From: Pseudaminobacter soli (ex Li et al. 2025) | GTDB taxonomy: Bacteria > Pseudomonadota > Alphaproteobacteria > Rhizobiales > Rhizobiaceae | Assembly (NCBI RefSeq): GCF_003012705.1 | Contig: NZ_PXYL01000030.1 | Coordinates: 1 to 39,704 of the forward strand | Direction: 5' to 3' | Length of the DNA: 39,704 nt | The notes under the pieces: model-generated | What the model saw: the letters and a program-made list of their open reading frames with translations, nothing else | What the model was told of the DNA's origin: nothing | The model's database searches: none | Program-made: the position numbers and the translations under genes | In this document: piece by piece, positions 39,385 to 39,704 of the stretch | Layout of the letters: every line of letters starts with the position of its first letter | How positions within the stretch are numbered: the first letter of the stretch is position 1

Positions 39385-39704
39385 ATGATGAACCAGATGA
39401 CAGACAGCTCCGACGCCTTTGTCTCCGAACTTCTCCGCGCTGCGAACGAAGTTGCACGGCTCACGGTATCTGAGCGCGCCAGGCTGTTGCAGCGCGCCGC
39501 CGCGACGATCAGAGACTGCCGCGACGAGATCGGATCTCCGGAAACGCCAGCAGATGATATCGGCGATCTGGAAGACATAGTCTACTGCCTCAACGAAGCG
39601 GCGAACCTAGTCGACGAATCTACCGATGCGGAAGTTGCGGAGACTCTCGTGGAGGCGATCGGCGCAATCCAGGCAGCGCAGACCCTGCTCATGGAGCGTC
39701 CGGC
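39385..39704 (+). CDS. Partial small hypothetical protein at right edge
   Basis: An open frame from ATG 39385 (also ATG 39388 and 39397) continues without a stop to the end of the window, giving at least 106 residues. The sequence is helical and acidic, with Val-Ser-Glu-Arg-Ala-Arg-Leu-Leu-Gln-Arg-Ala-Ala-Ala-Thr-Ile-Arg and an Asp-Asp-Ile-Gly-Asp-Leu-Glu-Asp segment; no signal or membrane span is visible. GTGAGGA lies just before the start. The codon pattern and lack of stops support a real gene; its family is unknown to me. Confidence 0.65.
   Translation, partial: MMNQMTDSSDAFVSELLRAANEVARLTVSERARLLQRAAATIRDCRDEIGSPETPADDIGDLEDIVYCLNEAANLVDESTDAEVAETLVEAIGAIQAAQTLLMERP

Noticed and set aside
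1-39704. tRNA, rRNA and CRISPR loci
   Set aside because: By eye I found no TPsiC-like arm with an acceptor partner, no rRNA-like segments and no repeat-spacer arrays; a dedicated scan could still reveal a missed tRNA.

Overview
The window looks like accessory DNA from a rhizobium-type alphaproteobacterium (Mesorhizobium, Shinella, Sinorhizobium or Agrobacterium-like). Reasons are the high GC, gene content (arsenite oxidase with an ACR3/ArsH arsenic operon, an aminoethylphosphonate-type transporter with a PbfA-like enzyme, a DUF982 protein) and several short degenerate intergenic repeats. No rRNA, tRNA, CRISPR array or replication origin was seen. All assignments come from reading the sequence; no database was searched.

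Layout. (a) 0.3-7.9 kb: an NCS1-type permease (minus strand) lies divergent from a GAF-LuxR regulator. The regulator is followed by a six-gene plus-strand operon: FMN reductase, luciferase-like monooxygenase, alpha/beta hydrolase, cupin, metallo-beta-lactamase-fold hydrolase and short-chain dehydrogenase. I read this as one import-and-degradation module for an unknown, possibly N-heterocyclic, compound. Two look-alike 6-4-6 G/C palindromes, one between the divergent genes and one just upstream of the operon promoter, may be the regulator's sites. (b) 8.8-9.8 kb: a DUF4188 gene divergent from a TetR regulator around an inverted-repeat operator. (c) 10.0-11.6 kb: an IS6-type transposase fragment, a MarC-family membrane protein and a degenerate repeat. 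(d) 11.7-15.1 kb: a three-gene FUSC/DUF1656/HlyD efflux operon.

(e) 15.8-22.1 kb: an arsenic island. aioB-aioA encode periplasmic arsenite oxidase and end in a strong terminator. Then arsR-arsC(thioredoxin type)-acr3-arsC(glutaredoxin type)-arsH follow as a tightly packed operon with an ArsR-type palindrome over the first start codon. The usual aioXSR regulators and the cytochrome c partner are not in the window. (f) 22.6-26.4 kb: a VIT-family transporter, then a cytochrome b561 and PepSY pair divergent from an OmpR/QseBC-like two-component system. (g) 27.0-27.4 kb: a small secreted Asn/Gly protein built of five exact 13-residue repeats. (h) 28.2-29.2 kb: an IS110-family transposase broken by a small deletion/frameshift.

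(i) 29.5-36.0 kb: a LysR regulator divergent from a four-gene translationally coupled operon: binding protein, ATPase, fused double permease with an unusual periplasmic insert, and a class-III PLP enzyme resembling PbfA. This looks like uptake and first processing of a hydroxylated aminoethylphosphonate; downstream C-P cleavage genes are not present. (j) 36-39.7 kb: small hypothetical genes, a degenerate direct repeat, four consecutive minus-strand terminator hairpins, one plus-strand sRNA-like structure, and a small gene running off the right edge.
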